From positions 371,619 to 435,618 of the forward strand of contig CAUYUJ010000714.1 of assembly GCA_963575745.1 (NCBI GenBank): a DNA stretch of 64,000 nt, given 5' to 3'. The notes below the pieces were generated by a model. That model was not told where the DNA came from. It saw nothing but the letters and a program-made list of their open reading frames with translations, and searched no databases. How positions within the stretch are numbered: position 1 is the stretch's first letter; the number at the start of each line of letters is the position of its first letter. Position numbers and translations under genes: made by a program. The stretch is from Prorocentrum cordatum (taxonomy: Eukaryota > Sar > Dinophyceae > Prorocentrales > Prorocentraceae). Shown one piece after another: positions 63,868 through 64,000 of the stretch.

Positions 63868-64000
63868 TAGTCGAAGCCAATCTGGCGCCAATCTGGCAGG
63901 CCCAATCTGGCAAACGGGGGCAGTCTGGCGAGGGAGCCAACGCGAATCCAGTCTGGCGAATAACCCAAATCATCCAGTTTGGCAAGCCAGATTGGCCCGT
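63868..64000. repeat. CAATCTGGC short repeat
   Basis: The word (C)AATCTGGC or AGTCTGGC occurs about six times (from 63878 onward) with 11-30 base spacing up to the window end; the last part (CCAGTTTGGCAAGCCAGATTGG) folds back on itself. Confidence 0.7.

Overview
This window looks like nuclear DNA of a dinoflagellate. That is an inference from three things: the coding pieces all resemble retroelement families I know from dinoflagellate genomes, GC is high with enormous simple-sequence tracts, and there is no bacterial-style gene density or operon. I cannot name the genus. Almost nothing here looks like a host gene; it is a repeat-dominated accessory region with an assembly gap of 100 N at 17540-17639.

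Left part (1-9.5 kb). A fragment possibly from a PP2C-type phosphatase (28-600) is followed by a CT/TA microsatellite. Into that microsatellite is inserted the most interesting object of the window, an apparently intact tyrosine-recombinase retrotransposon of the DIRS order (about 938-7329). It has split direct repeats in the order A1 - genes - B1 A2 B2. It carries a small Cys/Pro-rich membrane ORF, a gag-like ORF, a 1378-codon ORF with reverse transcriptase, RNase H and a C-terminal methyltransferase-like domain, and a tyrosine recombinase ORF lying inside that long ORF in another frame. Downstream is a broken ISXO2/IS1595-like transposase (8522-9442).

Middle part (9.5-52 kb). This is mostly repeats. 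There is a 5-kb TG/TC satellite block (13.86-19.01 kb), a TCA array (19.68-20.56 kb), and a composite module repeated twice in the same order (CCTCAG array, 73-bp tandem repeat, 99-bp core; 24.7-26.3 and 38.2-39.5 kb). Two loci hold the same 160-bp satellite, each capped by a GAT array (35.8-37.7 and 46.6-47.5 kb). There is also a highly uniform 77-bp satellite (39.7-41.2 kb), a long-terminal-inverted-repeat foldback element in two copies (44.5 and 48.2 kb), inverted 21-bp arrays (47.6-47.9 kb) and strong hairpins. Scattered coding remnants include a SpoU-like methyltransferase exon, a DIRS-like RT pseudogene (33.5-34.5 kb), a helicase C-terminal exon with a frameshift (46.0-46.6 kb, minus) and two C-terminal remnants of non-LTR retrotransposon proteins.

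Right part (52-64 kb). A decayed non-LTR retrotransposon on the plus strand (about 52.8-58.6 kb: zinc-finger ORF1, AP endonuclease, RT lacking its catalytic box, RNase H) abuts a decayed gag-protease retroelement on the minus strand (about 62.3-59.0 kb, protease motif DPGA). Short tandem repeats fill the end.

Only the DIRS-like element shows open, mutually consistent reading frames together with terminal repeats identical by eye, so it is the only candidate for recent activity.
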